The notes beneath the pieces were generated by a model. The model was not told where the DNA came from, made no database searches, and saw only the letters and a list, made by a program, of their open reading frames with translations. Below, piece after piece: positions 60,768 to 64,000 of a DNA stretch of 64,000 nucleotides (the stretch's first letter is position 1; every line of letters begins with the position of its first letter). The position numbers were made by a program, and so were the translations under genes. This stretch comes from Anarhynchus alexandrinus (lineage: Eukaryota; Chordata; Aves; Charadriiformes; Charadriidae), in the NCBI GenBank assembly GCA_008711295.1, contig VUYV01000089.1, positions 2,079,213 through 2,143,212 on the forward strand. Reading direction: 5' to 3'.

Positions 60768-63700
60768 TCTAAAGGACTACTTGTCACTCACATTTCACTT
60801 CTTAAACTTTGTTTTGTTTCAATGTTGAAATTCTAAAATTGTGTTTAGGATGAGCACTGGCATTCAGCAGCTGCAAGCTGTTAACATATGATCTCTTCCT
60901 GCTATAAAAGCAGCAATTCTATAGAAATGCTTACAAAATGGATAGAGCAAATCATTTAAACAAAAATTCAAATACATTTCTCCAAACATTAGGGGAAAAA
61001 TGCATTCAAGAAATGGTAAGATTACTTCTATATATATTTTATTGCTAAAAATATTCCCCAAAGCACTTCTGCAAATTGCTTACAAGGAGTTCTTTGAAAA
61101 TATCCATTGCTACTGGCATGGTTAATTTTGATCAAATATCACTTCAGCTACCCAGCGGGAGAATACAGAAAAGATGGTGCCAGACTCTTCTCAGAGATAC
61201 ATGTTGAAAGGAAGAAAGCCAGTGGGCACAACTTCCAATGCAGGAAATGCCAATTAAGCATAGGAATTTTTTCACAGTGAGGGTACTTCAACATTGAACC
61301 GTGAGTCAGCTGTGCACTGACACTGCATGGTAATGTTAGCAGGAAACATCCAGCCAGTTTAACTAGGCACAATGAAATAACTGGAAATGACAGAGAAGAG
61401 TGAAGCAATGTTATTGTAACATGAGAAAAATAGTGAGGGAAAATAAGATATTTTGAATGATGCGGTTACAGAAAAAAGTATCATTAAAGAAAGAGAAAAT
61501 AAAAGCAAAAGTCAAAGAAAAAGGTACAAGATTAAGATGAAAAGGAAATTTTAGACAGTTGCAGTCAAATGAAAAATATAACAAATGAAGGTAATTACTG
61601 GCAGTGCTAACTAATTCAGATAGGAATAAGAACTAATCAAAACAATTACAGTGATTTGTTAAAGATTAGATCTCCGATCAAGTGGAATGTGTCCTAGTGA
61701 TCATTAAAATGATAGGTATATTCATTGAGCTTTTGGGGATGAAATAGAGACATGTTTGCAAGGCACAAATCCAATCATTTGTTCTGACTTGGTTCTTGCT
61801 ATAGCTACAGGAATGCTTGCAGCTGTTCTTGTGTAAAGCTGATGTTGTACACTGGTCTGTTTACTTTTAATTTGACTTAACATTAAACAAACAATGAAAA
61901 TATCAATTACATATCCCATTTAAAGGGAGTTATCAAGCTGAAAGACAAGCTGAAATATGAAGGTTTGCTCCCGCTTTTATATATGACAATAAAGGGCATC
62001 TGACTGATTTAAGGAAAGAACAATATGTTTCCAAGTCTCCATTTGCAAGTCCTTTTCAATAAAATTGTCTGTAAGGGCCAAAGTCTTGCCCTACTAAGGG
62101 AGTTCTTGAAAATTTCTTTCAATAAGTAAAAGCCAAGTACGTGTTCTGCAAAATGAGCTCACTGTAACGTTATTTCAAAAGATCCTTGCGTTTGGGCAAA
62201 TGTGGAGTCCTGCATAATTTGCATCACTTATTGTGCAGGCTTAGGCACGTTAGAAAATTACACTGCCACCTTGCTTGTTATGTACTAAGTGATTTAGTGT
62301 CAATACTACTCAGAGAAGACCAGTAATAGTTCTTACACTGTAGTATATCTGCAAATAAAGCTAACTAAATGTTTACATTGTTGATCTTTTTCATTTCCAC
62401 ATATTTTTTAGCTGAGACACCACTCCAAGTGTTTAAAATATCTGCTTCAATATAAAATGGTGCTGGATTTTCTTTTTGTATAAATTCAAGGTGCCTTGCT
62501 TCTGACAAGGTAAAGCTATTTTTCATTTCTGTAATGACAAAACAAATGCACCTGTGGAAAACAATACAATTATTTTGGCAATAGAGGTTGCTTGAATTCC
62601 CAAGCTAATTTACTATTAGAAGATTATGCTGGTTCACCAAAGTTTTGTTTTCTTTAATTTCTCCGATGTTTCTAATGTCTTTTATTTTCTATAAAGAGTT
62701 GATAAGAATTGAAATTACAGCTGATTCAAGGCCCAATTCTGCTATCCCAAGGGCCCTCCAGTAGCTGCTGAAAACTTCATCAGTGTAAAGGAGTCCAAAC
62801 AGTAGCCATATGTCCTCACCCTTGTAACAAATTACTGTCTGCTGAATGAGGAAGGAGAGCTTTTTCTCCTACTTTGCTTCCCTGGTTCACAAAGGCACAC
62901 GTTCACCAAAATACATTCTTCCTCTGTGCCGATCTTGACCTTACTCTAAGCTTAAATCAATAGATACTTAGGTTCTGCATTTAGTCACACTAGGATTGAA
63001 CCCATAACTCCTTCCCTGTTCTGTTGCTATATGAAAACTGGGTTTTATTGAATTACTCATTCTTTCTTAGCGGACTCTGTCCCCTACATGAAAAAAAACT
63101 CTTCATTTTGGTTACTCCTGAAGCTCTTTGTTGAAGCATCCTCTCTTCTGTTGAAACACCTCCTTGTGTAAAACTTCTTTCTCTTACATAGACGCGTACA
63201 TCCTTTTCTATCATGAAATGTAGGCCTACTTAAACTCCCTGGAAGAAATATTTTATGACAAAATAGTCTCCTTAAATGCACAGTTCATGTTAAAAGGGCT
63301 GTAAAAATTTGCTCTAATCTTTAGTATTAGCATAATGCAAAAAATGTTATCTTCATGTGACCTAGCACTCATATTTTGTGTTTCATTTTCAGGGTAACCT
63401 CTGGACTAAAGAATGTGAGAACGAACAGTAATGGGTCTGCTGGAATTCATTTCCCTTGAACTAGGTAGTACTTTCAGACACTTCTAATGCCCCATGTCTT
63501 CAATGTCATTCTTGTGTGCTCTTCTGACCTCTACCTACCTGAAACAGGGGGACAAGAAATTTATTACATGTATGGTGCACTCTGAGCTAAGCCTACATGA
63601 TCTCACTGTTGTCATGGTGTGAGTAAGGAAAAGACTTTTCACTTATGAGTATTTTTCTTTAACTTAACTGCTGAAATCATAGATCTCCAAAAGAGAGGGA

Positions 63701-64000
63701 GGGAAGGAGGAAGGGAGGAAATAAAAAATCACTGTAGGCATACTGTGAGATCAGAGAGAAGTACAAGAAATATTTCTGTCCTGTGTTTTTGTTGTCTTCA
63801 CTTGAAGATGCATAAAAGTGGGCCTTAAGTCATCAGGAAAAAAAATCTGGTGAGAATGGATATAAAAATTGCAAGTAAAGAATAATATACTGTCTAGTAT
63901 TAGACTGCAGTGGAAAGGAAGAAGCACAGGAATATCTGTCAAAAAGCATCATAGTTACTTGTAATTTCTTTATAACCTTTTGTGCCACTGTTTAAAGGGA
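60768..64000. other. anonymous AT-rich DNA
   Basis: No gene or mobile element recognised up to the window end. There is a purine-only patch at 63689-63721 (GGGA/GGAA units). The frames of up to 86 codons have no known domains. Confidence 0.5.

Noticed and set aside
1..64000. CRISPR arrays, operons, bacterial or phage systems
   Set aside because: Repeat content (CR1, avian LTRs), composition and lack of dense coding frames show vertebrate nuclear DNA.

Overview
The window looks like a gene-poor stretch of a bird nuclear genome, either intergenic or inside a very large intron. It is strongly A+T-rich. Its repeats are the typical avian set: CR1 LINEs with short octamer tails, and solitary retroviral LTRs with TG...CA ends. 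I cannot support any host protein-coding gene, tRNA, rRNA, CRISPR array or bacterial-type operon. Ns beside short duplications (1318, 11192-11198, 26864, 29910-29929, 56656) suggest a gap-filled draft assembly, so several local duplications may be artefacts.

Layout. 1-2475: AT-rich DNA, a duplicated block around one N, then a 5'-truncated CR1. 2476-9084: mostly anonymous, with a perfect hairpin at 7993-8034 and a purine-rich tract. 9085-10240: a very old CR1/L3-like LINE. 10241-15494: anonymous. 15495-17285: an old, long CR1 on the minus strand. 19701-20450: a solo LTR. 21646-21933 and 27264-27845: CR1 pieces. 29365-30190: a retroviral integrase fragment between two copies of one 261-bp flank and beside a gap. 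31183-32372: the best-preserved CR1, with a reverse-transcriptase frame interrupted by one stop and a hexanucleotide tail. 35400-36350: probable LTR. 39382-39952 and 45001-45563: minus-strand solo LTRs. 42902-43084: a 183-nt pure purine tract. 51943-52520: CR1. 53277-53994: solo LTR of the same family as the one at 19701, in the opposite orientation. 56391-56736: short LTR. 58275-58623 and 60160-60767: plus-strand CR1s. The rest is anonymous.

Nothing here works together as a pathway; the history is one of repeated retroelement insertion. The observations most worth checking are the 42-nt perfect hairpin inserted exactly between 9-bp direct repeats (7984-8043), the integrase/duplication/gap structure (29365-30190), the CR1 with the expanded hexamer tail (31183), a U5 motif shared by different LTR families, and two open, splice-site-bounded segments (33798-33924, 47179-47315) that could be unrecognised exons. 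I found no convincing new system.
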